The notes under the pieces are model-generated. The model saw only the letters and a list, made by a program, of their open reading frames with translations. It did no database searches and was not told where the DNA came from. A stretch of 43,564 nt of DNA from Rhodospirillales bacterium (GTDB lineage Bacteria; Pseudomonadota; Alphaproteobacteria; Rhodospirillales; Defluviicoccaceae). The DNA lies in the NCBI GenBank assembly GCA_007694935.1, contig REES01000058.1:1-43564 (forward strand). The letters are read 5' to 3'. Positions 1 through 8,186 of this stretch are shown here, one piece after another; the stretch's first letter is position 1; every line of letters begins with the position of its first letter. The position numbers were made by a program, and so were the translations under genes.

Positions 1-442
1 GCGCGCTGCCGTACAGGCGGCCATAGCCCTGCCGGAAGGCCCACGGCCAGGGCATACGCGGCAGGTTGGCCGATGGAAGGTTCGCCTCTCGGACCACCAA
101 CCGGGCCCCGCCCAGTAACGGGCGCGCTGCCAACAGGGGCAAGTTGAGGTGCGTGAAGGTGGAAAAAATGACGGCAGGGCGGAGCCGGCGCAGTATTGCC
201 ACGAGCTTAGGCATGACCTTGCGCACCCTGGGCTGGTTCAAGGAATGCACGGGAACGTCGCCCGGGATGTGTGCCGCGAGCGGGCCGTCCGCGTCGAGAA
301 CAATCAGCACAGGAGAGAACCTGAGCCGGTCGGTCAGCCCCAAGAGATTCATGACCACCCGCTCGGCACCACCTCCCGCCAAAGAGGGAAGGACAAAGGC
401 AATGCGCCGCCAACCCTCTGTGCAAGGCGTTGTTTCGATCAC
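1..442 (-). CDS. Glycosyltransferase family 4, N-terminal part (runs off the window)
   Basis: Reading the minus strand from a GTG at 442 gives an uninterrupted frame to the window edge (about 147 residues). It opens with RRIAFVLPSLAGGGAERVV, the N-terminal glycine loop of GT4 (GT-B fold) sugar transferases, and continues with FSTFTHLNLPLLAARPLLG and VVREANLPS, also typical of this half. The GTG overlaps the TGA of the upstream methyltransferase (GTGA), so the two are probably translationally coupled. The C-terminal nucleotide-sugar-binding half lies outside the window, so donor and acceptor cannot be judged. By context it adds a sugar to the exported surface glycan on the cytoplasmic face of the membrane. 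Family call firm, specificity unknown. Confidence 0.85.
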   Translation of the reverse strand, partial: MIETTPCTEGWRRIAFVLPSLAGGGAERVVMNLLGLTDRLRFSPVLIVLDADGPLAAHIPGDVPVHSLNQPRVRKVMPKLVAILRRLRPAVIFSTFTHLNLPLLAARPLLGGARLVVREANLPSANLPRMPWPWAFRQGYGRLYGSA

Positions 443-1179
443 GATCGAGCCAAAATAACCCGAGACCAAAAAGTGCGGTAAACCCAAAACAGAACTGGAA
501 ATATTCTGCCAATCTGATAAAAGGTGCGGCCGCGTGGATTAGGGCTATACCTAAGAAAGGCGGCCTCTGCCCAATAAAATTCCTGAAAGTATTTGGAAAA
601 ATTTTCATAGATGTCGGCACTAGCCAAATATTTTGTATGGTTGGACAGGTATCGATGGTTGTCGTCAGCAACCTCGCGCCAACTGAGATCATATTGATTT
701 GTTTTGCGTATACCGAGCCGCGCCCACAATGCGAGCCACAGCCAAAACTGAAAAACAGTCGCAAGCGGCACATGTATATGCGGCTCAATCGGCACAAAAC
801 GTGCCGGAAAAATGTGAAGACAAACACTATGCGGTTTCAGGACACGATGTGTCTCTTTTAGAGTTGCCGGATAGTCGCAAACGTGCTCCATCACCTGATT
901 TGTAACCAAAACGTCGAAATGGCCATCGGGATAAGGCAAGCGGTATGGCCTCTCAGTAATCAAGGCTAGCCTGCCCTTCTGGAAAAGAGTTTCGACCTCT
1001 GGTCCCGGCTTGAAGCGAAAATCACAGCCATAGGCGTCAAAGCCCATGTCGATCCAACCGCGCACAATGTCGCCATTGCCACATCCGAGGTCGAGTACGC
1101 GCATGCCAGAAACAAGCGGAACACCGGCGTCCCGCAAAATATTAGCTTGTAGGCGTGTAATTGACTCTGAGGCAGTCAC
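439..1179 (-). CDS. Class I SAM-dependent methyltransferase
   Basis: About 246 residues. The SAM-binding core is visible: motif I VLDLGCGNGDIVRGW, then PYPDGHFDVLVTNQVMEHV and the post-motif VLKPHSVCLHIFP, as in Methyltransf_11-type enzymes. The start is taken as GTG at 1179, which overlaps the TGA of the upstream methyltransferase (GTGA); the frame stays open to 1296 but that part merely runs inside the neighbour. The C-terminal half (roughly 439-900) is clearly lower in GC than its neighbours and carries an aromatic, possibly membrane-associated stretch around FQFWLWLALWARLG. Likely role: methylating a sugar or lipid-linked intermediate of the locus. The substrate cannot be read from sequence. 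Confidence 0.85.
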   Translation of the reverse strand: MTASESITRLQANILRDAGVPLVSGMRVLDLGCGNGDIVRGWIDMGFDAYGCDFRFKPGPEVETLFQKGRLALITERPYRLPYPDGHFDVLVTNQVMEHVCDYPATLKETHRVLKPHSVCLHIFPARFVPIEPHIHVPLATVFQFWLWLALWARLGIRKTNQYDLSWREVADDNHRYLSNHTKYLASADIYENFSKYFQEFYWAEAAFLRYSPNPRGRTFYQIGRIFPVLFWVYRTFWSRVILARS

Positions 1180-2060
1180 AGCATGTTGTCCGCCGCAGGC
1201 GTCACTTTCCGTCCAACGAAGTTGAAATGGCTGAATAGAAGCGGACGCAACGGCGTCAGCACCGTTTTTTCCAACGGCCAGAGCCGCTCCGCCCACCGGG
1301 CGTTAGGAAACATTCGGAAATAGCGGAGAGAAACCGGCGCAATGCCCACCGCACGAAAGCCACGCCCCAGAACGTGCGGGACCGTAATGCGTTCGTTCCC
1401 GTAATGCTGCAACCTGCCGTCAGCCAGCCGCCTGCTCACGCGGGTCCGGAAGCCACGCTGCAAGAAGAGCCGAGATTGGAGTAGAAGATTCCAGCCGTTC
1501 GTCTCGGATACCACGACATATCCTCCAGCGCGCAATGCCCGGGCCACCGCCGCGTAAATCCGGGCCCGGGGCTCGAGGTGATGAAATGTTTGCTCCATCC
1601 AGACAATATCGAAGCGCTCCCGCACGTCGAGATCGAGGAAGGTCTCGTTCCGGAAGGATAGATCGAGCTTCTGTCCGCATTGATTTTGGAGGATCTCCTG
1701 CCGCGCACATGCGACATCGAGTCTTTTCAGGCTGATGTCGATGCTGACGACCGTCGCGCCGTTGAGGGCGCACCAGAGCGCTTCTGTGCCGCAGCCCGCA
1801 CCGACCTCAAGAATGTCCTTTCCGCCCTGGTTCATGAGCGCCATCAACTCGCGGGTCTGGTCGGCGTAATGGTGCCGCACATAGGTTCCGAATCGGCGCC
1901 GATAATTATGGTAGTAGCGGTCCAGTGTCGCTTGCTGTTCGGGCACGAGCCGCGGTTGATCCAGCCATTCGGCCAGAAAGTCGGCGATCGACGTCCAGCG
2001 ACCAGCAACCGTCCCGCGCGACCCTTCCAGGGCCAGAGGCCGCATATCAATGTCGGCCAC
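1176..2060 (-). CDS. Class I SAM-dependent methyltransferase
   Basis: About 294 residues. SAM motif I is ILEVGAGCGTEALWCA, followed by acidic VVSIDIS and the motif-II-like FDIVWMEQTFHHLEPRAR, then ALRAGGYVVVSE. The preferred start is GTG at 2060, six bases after an AGAAGG ribosome site; an in-frame ATG at 2087 has GGGAGG directly against it, too close to serve. The gene overlaps the end of a truncated glycosyltransferase remnant upstream and is coupled by GTGA to the next methyltransferase. The C-terminal RYFRMFPNARWAERLWPLE region is unlike small-molecule methyltransferases I recognise. Substrate unknown; a glycan intermediate is likely from context. Confidence 0.85.
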   Translation of the reverse strand: MADIDMRPLALEGSRGTVAGRWTSIADFLAEWLDQPRLVPEQQATLDRYYHNYRRRFGTYVRHHYADQTRELMALMNQGGKDILEVGAGCGTEALWCALNGATVVSIDISLKRLDVACARQEILQNQCGQKLDLSFRNETFLDLDVRERFDIVWMEQTFHHLEPRARIYAAVARALRAGGYVVVSETNGWNLLLQSRLFLQRGFRTRVSRRLADGRLQHYGNERITVPHVLGRGFRAVGIAPVSLRYFRMFPNARWAERLWPLEKTVLTPLRPLLFSHFNFVGRKVTPAADNML

Positions 2061-2250
2061 AGTTTGCCTTCTCAGGAAAGAGAACATCCTCCCATCGCTT
2101 CACGACATGGTCGAGTGAGAATGCCATCATGCGCTTCCGTCCCTCGATCCCGAGGCGAGTGCGTAGCCCCTGGTCGGTTATCAGTCTATGCAAGCAACGG
2201 GACAAGTCATCCGCATCTCCAGTGCGAGAGACCAAGCCCCCATCAAGAGC
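2047..2250 (-). pseudogene. Truncated GT4 glycosyltransferase, C-terminal remnant
   Basis: The minus-strand frame ending at 2047 reads ALDGGLVSRTGDADDLSRC, then LITDQGLRTRLGIEGRKRM and a final helix to WEDVLFPEKANCGRH. This is the last ~65 residues of a GT4 enzyme: the nucleotide-binding domain's closing strand, the GDADDLS.CL.RLI..QGLR..LG..GR helix pair and the C-terminal helix. Just upstream, at 2251-2253, the frame meets TAA and similarity stops; there is no start codon with a ribosome site, and the complete GT4 gene on the other strand begins at 2269. I read this as the surviving 3' end of a gene whose 5' part was lost when the opposite-strand gene arrived. Confidence 0.75.
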
Positions 2251-2268
2251 TTACAAGGAACGTATACA

Positions 2269-3354
2269 ATGAAGATCGTCATCGTTTTCCACAACATGTC
2301 ATTCGGTGGCATTCAGCGGGTCATCGCAGAGCTTGCCACCGGCTTGGCGGCGGCCGGTCACGACCTCGAAATTCTGCTGACGGGGCAGGCCGGTTCCACA
2401 GCCTACGAACTGGTTCCTTCCGTGCGTGTGCGCGCGCTTGGCATCGCTCGCCCAACGGTCGGATCTATCGACAGCGTCGCCGCCAACTTGACACGGGTGA
2501 TCGGCTTACGCCGCGCCATCGCCGACGCCAAGCCGGATGTGGTGATTGCCCACGAATGGCGGACCAACATCCTGGTGGTTCTGGCAACACGGGCGACGGG
2601 CCGCCACGTCGTCATCACCGAGCACAGTGACCCGGTGCACAGCAGTGTACCCGCGGTCTGGCGCTGTTTGCGGCGCCTCATCTACCCTTTGGCCGATCGG
2701 TTGGTCAGCGTCAGCCATGGTGTCGACCGCCACTTCGCCTGGCTTCCGCCGGGCCGAAGGATGGTCATCACCAACTCCATCCCCGGGACATGGCCTCCGC
2801 CCACACTCGCGTATGGGGACCGCCCGAACCTCATCGTCGGGATCGGCCGGCTGGTGCCAGCAAAAGGCTTCGACCTGCTGATCGATGCGTTCTCCATGTG
2901 TACGAGGACCTTCCCCGATTGGCGGCTGGAGATTTGGGGAGACGGACCTGAACGCCAGCGGCTGCAAAGCCGCATTACCGAACTGGGTGTCGAGCATCGC
3001 GTCCGCTTGTGCGGCGTCACCGACCGCCCCGACGAAGTGCTGGGCCGGGCGGCACTGTTCGTGCTGAGCTCGCGCTTCGAGGGCTTCGGCAACGTACTGG
3101 TCGAAGCCCTGGCCATGGGTACACCAGTCGTTGCGGCGGCCTGCCCCTCCGGTCCATCGGAGATCGTTCGTCCGGGTGTGGACGGCTTGCTCGTCCAGCC
3201 CGAGTGTGCCGATGCGCTGGGTCGCGCGATGATGAGCCTTCTCGCCGATCCAGCCGGGCGCGCCACCATGTCCACCCACGCCGTCGATGCACGCGAGCGG
3301 TTCTCAGGCCAACGGTTCCTCGAACGCTGGATCGCCATAATCGAGGCGCGCTAG
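2269..3354 (+). CDS. Glycosyltransferase family 4
   Basis: 361 residues, a full-length GT-B enzyme. The start is ATG 2269, nine bases after AAGGA; the frame is open upstream to 2188 but without family similarity. The N-terminal domain begins MKIVIVFHNMSFGGIQRVIAELA. The C-terminal domain shows LIVGIGRLVPAKGFDLLIDAF, then WGDGPERQRL and the donor-binding EGFGNVLVEALAMGTPVV with its conserved E-x7-E pattern. It is the only plus-strand gene in an otherwise minus-strand locus, and its TAG shares two bases with the stop of the convergent GT2 gene. The orientation and the adjacent GT4 remnant suggest it was acquired separately. Sugar specificity unknown. Confidence 0.9.
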   Translation: MKIVIVFHNMSFGGIQRVIAELATGLAAAGHDLEILLTGQAGSTAYELVPSVRVRALGIARPTVGSIDSVAANLTRVIGLRRAIADAKPDVVIAHEWRTNILVVLATRATGRHVVITEHSDPVHSSVPAVWRCLRRLIYPLADRLVSVSHGVDRHFAWLPPGRRMVITNSIPGTWPPPTLAYGDRPNLIVGIGRLVPAKGFDLLIDAFSMCTRTFPDWRLEIWGDGPERQRLQSRITELGVEHRVRLCGVTDRPDEVLGRAALFVLSSRFEGFGNVLVEALAMGTPVVAAACPSGPSEIVRPGVDGLLVQPECADALGRAMMSLLADPAGRATMSTHAVDARERFSGQRFLERWIAIIEAR

Positions 3355-4367
3355 AGGTTGAAAACTTTCTTCAGTGAATCGGTCACGCTGCGATCGATCA
3401 GAGTTTGACGCAAATTGCCGAGAGAGTATCGTGTGAAACGGATGTGCGGCGCGCTGAGGATTCCGAACGATATGTTCAAAAATTTTTCTATTTTTGTATT
3501 GGGAGAATCCAAAATATCTTCCACTCTAAGATACCATTGATCCCGCTTGATCGTACGAATACATATCCTTTGAACGTGGCGATCCTGGGTAATTTCCAAG
3601 ACTCGCCATCGGAGGACAATGTGCTCGTCTTGAAATCTCCGACGTGACGTGACCGTCTTGGAATTCGGCTGTCGGCGGAATCGGGAGAAGACGCAATTCG
3701 AATAATTTAACCGATCAAACCTGCTAAAGAACCTAAGGCCCATTTCGAAATCAAAAATATAATCGAGCGACTCGTCAAACACGCCGACTTGATTCAGGAT
3801 GTTTCGTCTAAACCAGATCCCTTGTTGCTGGTAACGTGCCTTGCGCCTTAACATTGTCTCGGGATCAAGCCCTTTGGCAAAAACGACTTCCTCTTGTCCG
3901 TGTCCAAAATGCCGCACCCCCCCTGCCACGGCGTCGTAGCCGGGCATGGCGAGGGCGACGTGCTCCAGGGCGCCGGGCTCGAGCAGGTCGTCGGAGTTGA
4001 TGAACTGGAAGATGTCCCCGGTGCAGAGCGCCAGGCCCTTGTTGATGGCGTGGGCCTGGCCGTCGTCCGGCTCCGAGCGCCAATGGTTGAGCCAGGGCGC
4101 GTACCTCTCGATCACCGCCACCGCGCCGTCGGTGGAGCCGCCATCGATCACGATGTATTCGAGATCGGGATAGCCTTGCAGCAGGATGGAGCGAAGAGTC
4201 TCCTCGATATACGCCCCCTGATTGTAGCTGGGGGTGACGATGGAGATGCGCGGCCACGGCGCGCCGTCGGGCATGGTCTCGGGCAGCGGCGGGCAGCCCT
4301 CCGTCCACGGCCAGCCGGTGCGCCCCGGCGGCGGCGGCGGCAACTCAGCGAGGGTGGGGCAGCGCAT
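3351..4367 (-). CDS. Glycosyltransferase family 2 (GT-A)
   Basis: 338 residues. A GT-A domain runs from about residue 38: ISIVTPSYNQGAYIEETLRSI, EYIVIDGGSTDG, and FINSDDLLEPGALEHVA containing the metal-binding D-x-D-like SDD. A proline-rich N-terminal leader (PPPPPGRTGWPW) precedes it. Base composition changes inside the gene: the N-terminal half (3900-4367) is GC-rich like the chromosome, while the C-terminal half (3351-3880) is much richer in AT and codes for a lysine- and asparagine-rich tail. The gene follows the GT4 gene at 4371 by only three bases. It probably transfers a sugar to the growing glycan; the acceptor-side C-terminus may have been exchanged. Confidence 0.88.
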   Translation of the reverse strand: MRCPTLAELPPPPPGRTGWPWTEGCPPLPETMPDGAPWPRISIVTPSYNQGAYIEETLRSILLQGYPDLEYIVIDGGSTDGAVAVIERYAPWLNHWRSEPDDGQAHAINKGLALCTGDIFQFINSDDLLEPGALEHVALAMPGYDAVAGGVRHFGHGQEEVVFAKGLDPETMLRRKARYQQQGIWFRRNILNQVGVFDESLDYIFDFEMGLRFFSRFDRLNYSNCVFSRFRRQPNSKTVTSRRRFQDEHIVLRWRVLEITQDRHVQRICIRTIKRDQWYLRVEDILDSPNTKIEKFLNISFGILSAPHIRFTRYSLGNLRQTLIDRSVTDSLKKVFNL

Positions 4368-4370
4368 GGC

Positions 4371-5693
4371 TCAGGCTCCGGAGTGCCGGCTTGGGGCGGG
4401 TCGCAGCCTGGCGGAAGCCTCCATCAGTTCCTCGTACACGGCGAGATAACGGCGCGCCGCGATCTCCATGGCGTATTCGGTGACGGCGACGCGGCGGCAT
4501 TCGGCCGTCATGTGGGCCCTGAGAGCGTCATCCTCCAGCAGCGTGAGGATGGCTTGACGCAGCGCCGCCACGTCCTCCGGCGGCGCGAGCAAGCCCGTCA
4601 CGCCGGGCCGCACCATGTCGGGCACCCCCCCGACGTCGAAGCTTACCACAGGGACTCCGCAGGCCATGGCTTCCAGGATCACATTCGGCAGGTTGTCCGC
4701 CCGGGTCGGCAGCACGAACACGTCCGCGGCACTGAGCGCGAAGGAGAAAATCCGAGGGTTATCGATCCGGCCGAGCGCGATGCACTCTCCGTCCATCCCG
4801 CCCTTGCTACCGCCGACCGCGGCCAGAGTGACGCCCGCTTCGGCCGGGAGGCCGGCCACGGCCGACTGAAGCAGATCCATGCCCTTGCGATGATCGCTCA
4901 GTGAATCCGCCACGAACAGGACGATCCGTGCCGTCTGCGGCAGCCCGAACACCTCCCGCGCCGTGGCCCGGTCGCGGGGCTGGAAGATATCCGTGTCGAG
5001 GGGGTTGGGGATGGTGAGGGTTTCGAATCGTGCGAGCAGCGCACTCCGGCGTGCGTCGCCGGCCAGCCAGCGGCTTGGTGCCACAATCCGCGTCGTTTCC
5101 GGCAGGAGACGCCGCAACGCCGACGTCTTCCGCCGGTGGCCTCGGCCGGTAATGTCGTTCTCGTTCCGGGAGCCGAGTTGCGGGCAGGCCCCGCACCGTT
5201 CCAGATACCGTTCGCAACCGAGGGCGTAGTGGCAGCCGCCGGTAAACGGGTTCATGTCGTGCAGGGTCCAGACGAACGGCGTTCCCGCCGGCAGCCGCGC
5301 GAAAAGCCGCCGGTAATCCAGCAGACCCGCCACCCAATGGGCGTGGTACACTTCGGCGGCGGGCAGCGTCTCCGACAGGCGGTCCGGGCCGGGAACCCGG
5401 TCATCGGTGAACAGGCCGCGGATGGGGGATTGGGTGCGAGCGTAGGCACGCAAGCCGCGGTCCAGTCGCTCGCGGTCCAGGCGCCGCCAAAACCGGACCG
5501 GCAACGGGCCCGGCGGGCCTTGGACCGCCGCCACATCGGGATCATTCCCGGAGCGCTTGGCCACCACCATGCGCGAGGCGACACCCAAGCTGCGCAGGCC
5601 CTGGTGGATCCTGTGGGCAGCAATGGCGGCACCACCGCGCTGATCGTGTGTCGAAAAATGGAGAGCTTGCACGCAACTGCCGGCGTCAGGCAC
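4371..5693 (-). CDS. Glycosyltransferase family 4, WcaC-like
   Basis: 440 residues. Near the N-terminus is HFSTHDQRGGAAIAAHRIH; in the middle is the cysteine-bearing segment WTLHDMNPFTGGCHY followed by C-x5-RC-x2-CPQLGS, typical of WcaC-like GT4 enzymes of exopolysaccharide loci. The C-terminal domain has VLFVADSLSDHRKGMDLL and DNLPNVILEAMACGVPVVSF, the donor site. The start at ATG 5693 overlaps the end of the upstream methyltransferase by eight bases. The four clustered cysteines could hold a structural metal; that is inference. Colanic-acid-type fucosyl or mannosyl transfer is possible but not demonstrable here. Confidence 0.87.
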   Translation of the reverse strand: MPDAGSCVQALHFSTHDQRGGAAIAAHRIHQGLRSLGVASRMVVAKRSGNDPDVAAVQGPPGPLPVRFWRRLDRERLDRGLRAYARTQSPIRGLFTDDRVPGPDRLSETLPAAEVYHAHWVAGLLDYRRLFARLPAGTPFVWTLHDMNPFTGGCHYALGCERYLERCGACPQLGSRNENDITGRGHRRKTSALRRLLPETTRIVAPSRWLAGDARRSALLARFETLTIPNPLDTDIFQPRDRATAREVFGLPQTARIVLFVADSLSDHRKGMDLLQSAVAGLPAEAGVTLAAVGGSKGGMDGECIALGRIDNPRIFSFALSAADVFVLPTRADNLPNVILEAMACGVPVVSFDVGGVPDMVRPGVTGLLAPPEDVAALRQAILTLLEDDALRAHMTAECRRVAVTEYAMEIAARRYLAVYEELMEASARLRPAPSRHSGA

Positions 5694-6543
5694 TGCGCAC
5701 CCGCAGCGTGTGAAACACTCGATTGCGGACCCGCGTTAACAGTCGGTGATGACGCGCAAATCGGTGCGATCGCGCCGAAATCATCTCCCACTTGCGGACA
5801 CGGCGGTCTAGATCACGTTCGCCGATCTTCGTGTACGTTTGTCCATAGCTTACTTTTCCGTCAAATTGACATCCGGCCATACGCATGAAAATCGGCCATG
5901 TCTCCGCGAAATGAAAAGTGACGGGTAGGTGGCACTTGATGGACGGTGCGAAATGGTTGGCCGCCAACATCTGCCCACCGACCCGAAGGTGCTTCAAGAT
6001 ACCAAAGACCAAGCTCAATGGATCCGGGACGTGCTCGAAGACGTCGGTGGCGACAATGACGTCGTAAGGACCCGTCAGGTCATCGACAAAACGTACATTG
6101 TCATAGGGTTCGCAGGCTCGCACACTCTCCGGGCGCCGGTAGGGATCGACGATCTCGACATCCGTGTGTGGGCACTGCGCGGCAATCATGCGCGCAAGTG
6201 TGCCATAGCCGCCGCCAAAATCGGCGACCCTCTGCGGCTTCTGCGCGGCCACCCAGGCTGTGAACTGCCGCCGGTGACTCAATGACTCTGCATGCTGCTC
6301 CACGAACAGACCATTGAGAAGCCATACCGGGTGAGCGTAAAACTGATCGATGGCGGTCTCATTTGGGCTTTCATAATTTACACCAAGGTTGTCCCACACG
6401 AAATCCATGGCTGCCCAGATTTGTTCGAGGGACGGCTTGTTCGTTCCAAACAGGGTGAGAAAACTATCGAGGATCGGCCGCACGTCGCCGTCGCACCCTT
6501 CCGTGATGATGCCATCTTGAACATTGGCACGTGTCAACTCCAT
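5686..6543 (-). CDS. Class I SAM-dependent methyltransferase
   Basis: 285 residues. The SAM site is RVADFGGGYGTLARMIAA, followed by VEIVDPYRRPE, a second segment YDVIVATDVFEHVPDPLSL and GGQMLAANHFAPSIKCH. The ~95-residue N-terminal extension (ILDSFLTLFGTNKPSLEQI and on) precedes the catalytic core. ATG 6543 directly abuts the TGA of the upstream gene, and the ribosome site GGAGG is embedded in that gene's last codons. GC content is lower than in the two flanking genes. By context it methylates a sugar of the exported glycan; a phosphate or carboxyl acceptor cannot be excluded. Confidence 0.82.
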   Translation of the reverse strand: MELTRANVQDGIITEGCDGDVRPILDSFLTLFGTNKPSLEQIWAAMDFVWDNLGVNYESPNETAIDQFYAHPVWLLNGLFVEQHAESLSHRRQFTAWVAAQKPQRVADFGGGYGTLARMIAAQCPHTDVEIVDPYRRPESVRACEPYDNVRFVDDLTGPYDVIVATDVFEHVPDPLSLVFGILKHLRVGGQMLAANHFAPSIKCHLPVTFHFAETWPIFMRMAGCQFDGKVSYGQTYTKIGERDLDRRVRKWEMISARSHRFARHHRLLTRVRNRVFHTLRVRSA

Positions 6544-7482
6544 TCACGCTCCTCCAACGGCCAAACGGTAGGCGCGGCGCAGGATGCTGGAAATCAGCCC
6601 CCGAAGCCGGGCTCGCACCGACGGGCCTTGGACACGAAAATGGCTTCGTGTCACGTGATCGTCAAAGTCGCGGGTTGGGGTGACGGATGGCGGGTGGTTG
6701 AGAGGAAAAGCCAGGGCGCCATGCGCGAGCTCGGCTTCGGCAGCGTGTTTGGTATGCGTCGCATCCGGCCCGAAGCCGATGTTGGACACGAGGTTGACCC
6801 GCGGGGTGCAGGTGAGCCCTCCCTGTGCCCAGCAGGACCATGTCCACACGTAGGCCCAGCTGTCGATGCGCGCCTCTTTGACGTCGCGAAACTTTTCGCA
6901 CCAATAGTTCGCGAAGCCCCGAACCCGGGACAGGCGGCGTACCCGCGCCGTGGTTGCGGGGGCACCGAACCGTTCGACCTCCGCGTCGTAGTGCTCCCAG
7001 GCGCGGCGCCACGAGGCCCAGCCCCAGCAGTGGTTATAAATCGAGAAATAATAGCTGTAAGGCCAGCGCCCCATGCTTTTCTGGAAGTTATTGCCGGTGA
7101 TGCACATGACGCGCTCGTCATCGCGGTAGCGGGCCAGCAGTTCGGCGCAGTAGGGGAAGAAGGTGGGGTGCGGCAGGCAGTCATCCTCCAGGATGATGCC
7201 TTCCGGTTCATGCTCGAAGAACCAAGTGATGGCGCCGCTGACGGCGCGGCGGCAGCCGAGGTTGGTGTCGCGGAACAAGGTGCGGAGCTCGCACGGCCAG
7301 TCAATGGCGGTGGCGATGCGGCGGGCCTCGGCGCACCGGTCCGCTTCCCCGGGCCGGTCCGACCGCGGCCCATCCGCCGCCACGTACAGCCGCGCCGGCC
7401 GCGCCGCCCGGATCGCCGCAAACACCCGCGCGGTGGTATCGGGACGATTGAAGATGAGGAAGAGGATGGGGGGTGTGGTCAT
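6544..7482 (-). CDS. GT2-like glycosyltransferase (HlpA-like family)
   Basis: 312 residues. The N-terminus PPILFLIFNRPDTTARVF is the hallmark of the glycosyltransferase-like family often labelled HlpA-like; it continues with LYVAADGPRSDRPGE, RDTNLGCRRAVSGAI and the acidic EGIILEDDCLPHPTFFPYC, equivalent to the GT-A metal site. A tryptophan-rich acceptor region follows (NHCWGWASWRRAW, and later WAYVWTWSCW). The hemolysin-related label on this family is historical; sugar transfer is the likely role. The start ATG at 7482 overlaps the TGA of the FkbM gene (ATGA). GC-rich, unlike the genes on both sides. Confidence 0.85.
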   Translation of the reverse strand: MTTPPILFLIFNRPDTTARVFAAIRAARPARLYVAADGPRSDRPGEADRCAEARRIATAIDWPCELRTLFRDTNLGCRRAVSGAITWFFEHEPEGIILEDDCLPHPTFFPYCAELLARYRDDERVMCITGNNFQKSMGRWPYSYYFSIYNHCWGWASWRRAWEHYDAEVERFGAPATTARVRRLSRVRGFANYWCEKFRDVKEARIDSWAYVWTWSCWAQGGLTCTPRVNLVSNIGFGPDATHTKHAAEAELAHGALAFPLNHPPSVTPTRDFDDHVTRSHFRVQGPSVRARLRGLISSILRRAYRLAVGGA

Positions 7483-8186
7483 CGGAGGCGATAAAGTCGG
7501 TCGTGATGGGATAGGTCGCCTACCAGGTCATAACGAGGTGCCAAAACGGCGTGAACAGCATCACGGTCGTTAGCCTCAACTAGAATCCACATTGGCGCAA
7601 GTTCGTCAAAATCCATTCCCAGCAAGGCTTGGGCTTCGTAGCCTTCGACGTCGAGAGATAGAAGGTCTACACGCTCGAACCCATGCTGCCGCACAAGGTC
7701 GGCTAAGGTAGACGTCACCACCTCGACCCGACGCACTGTGTCATTGGGCGCCAGGAAGCGCTTGCCCGACTCCACGTGCGCAGCGTCGAGTTCCGCGCTT
7801 CCTCTTGCTCCATCCATGACAGACATCAAATTACAATACGTCATCGACACCGATCGACGTGTATCGTTGGCCGAGACCAGTGCCGCTTCTGCCACCGTCG
7901 ATCGCGTGCGATTGGCGCGGCATTTGGCGGCCAGTTCCGGAATTGGCTCAACTAAGAGGCCCCGCCAGCCGAGATAGAGTTCGTAGTAAGCTGTATTGGA
8001 CTGAGACAATCCATCATTGGCTCCTGCCTCGACAAAAATACCATTGCGACCGTAGACATGCTCTAATAACTTGCGATCAAGCCCGTTGAGGCCGAATGAG
8101 CGGGACCGCATCAAACCACACCGCTCAAACATCGGCACAGCGAACCGAGCATGACGTTCGAGCGTCTTAGAGAGCGAGTACCTCAT
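7479..8186 (-). CDS. FkbM family methyltransferase
   Basis: 235 residues from ATG 8186, which overlaps the TGA of the upstream wzt gene (ATGA); the frame extends to 8231 but only as an overlap. FkbM signatures are present: [21 protein letters not shown] near the N-terminus, [18 protein letters not shown], and [19 protein letters not shown]. Family members O-methylate sugars or polyketides with SAM. Placed directly behind the exporter ATPase, it may make a terminal methyl group on the glycan, which would fit the glycan-binding tail of Wzt; that link is inference. Lower GC than the ATPase half of wzt. Confidence 0.88.
   Translation of the reverse strand: MRYSLSKTLERHARFAVPMFERCGLMRSRSFGLNGLDRKLLEHVYGRNGIFVEAGANDGLSQSNTAYYELYLGWRGLLVEPIPELAAKCRANRTRSTVAEAALVSANDTRRSVSMTYCNLMSVMDGARGSAELDAAHVESGKRFLAPNDTVRRVEVVTSTLADLVRQHGFERVDLLSLDVEGYEAQALLGMDFDELAPMWILVEANDRDAVHAVLAPRYDLVGDLSHHDRLYRLR

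Noticed and set aside
2188-2268. N-terminal extension of the plus-strand GT4
   Set aside because: It overlaps the remnant of the opposite-strand GT4, and ATG 2269 has its own AAGGA site and begins the GT4 fold exactly.
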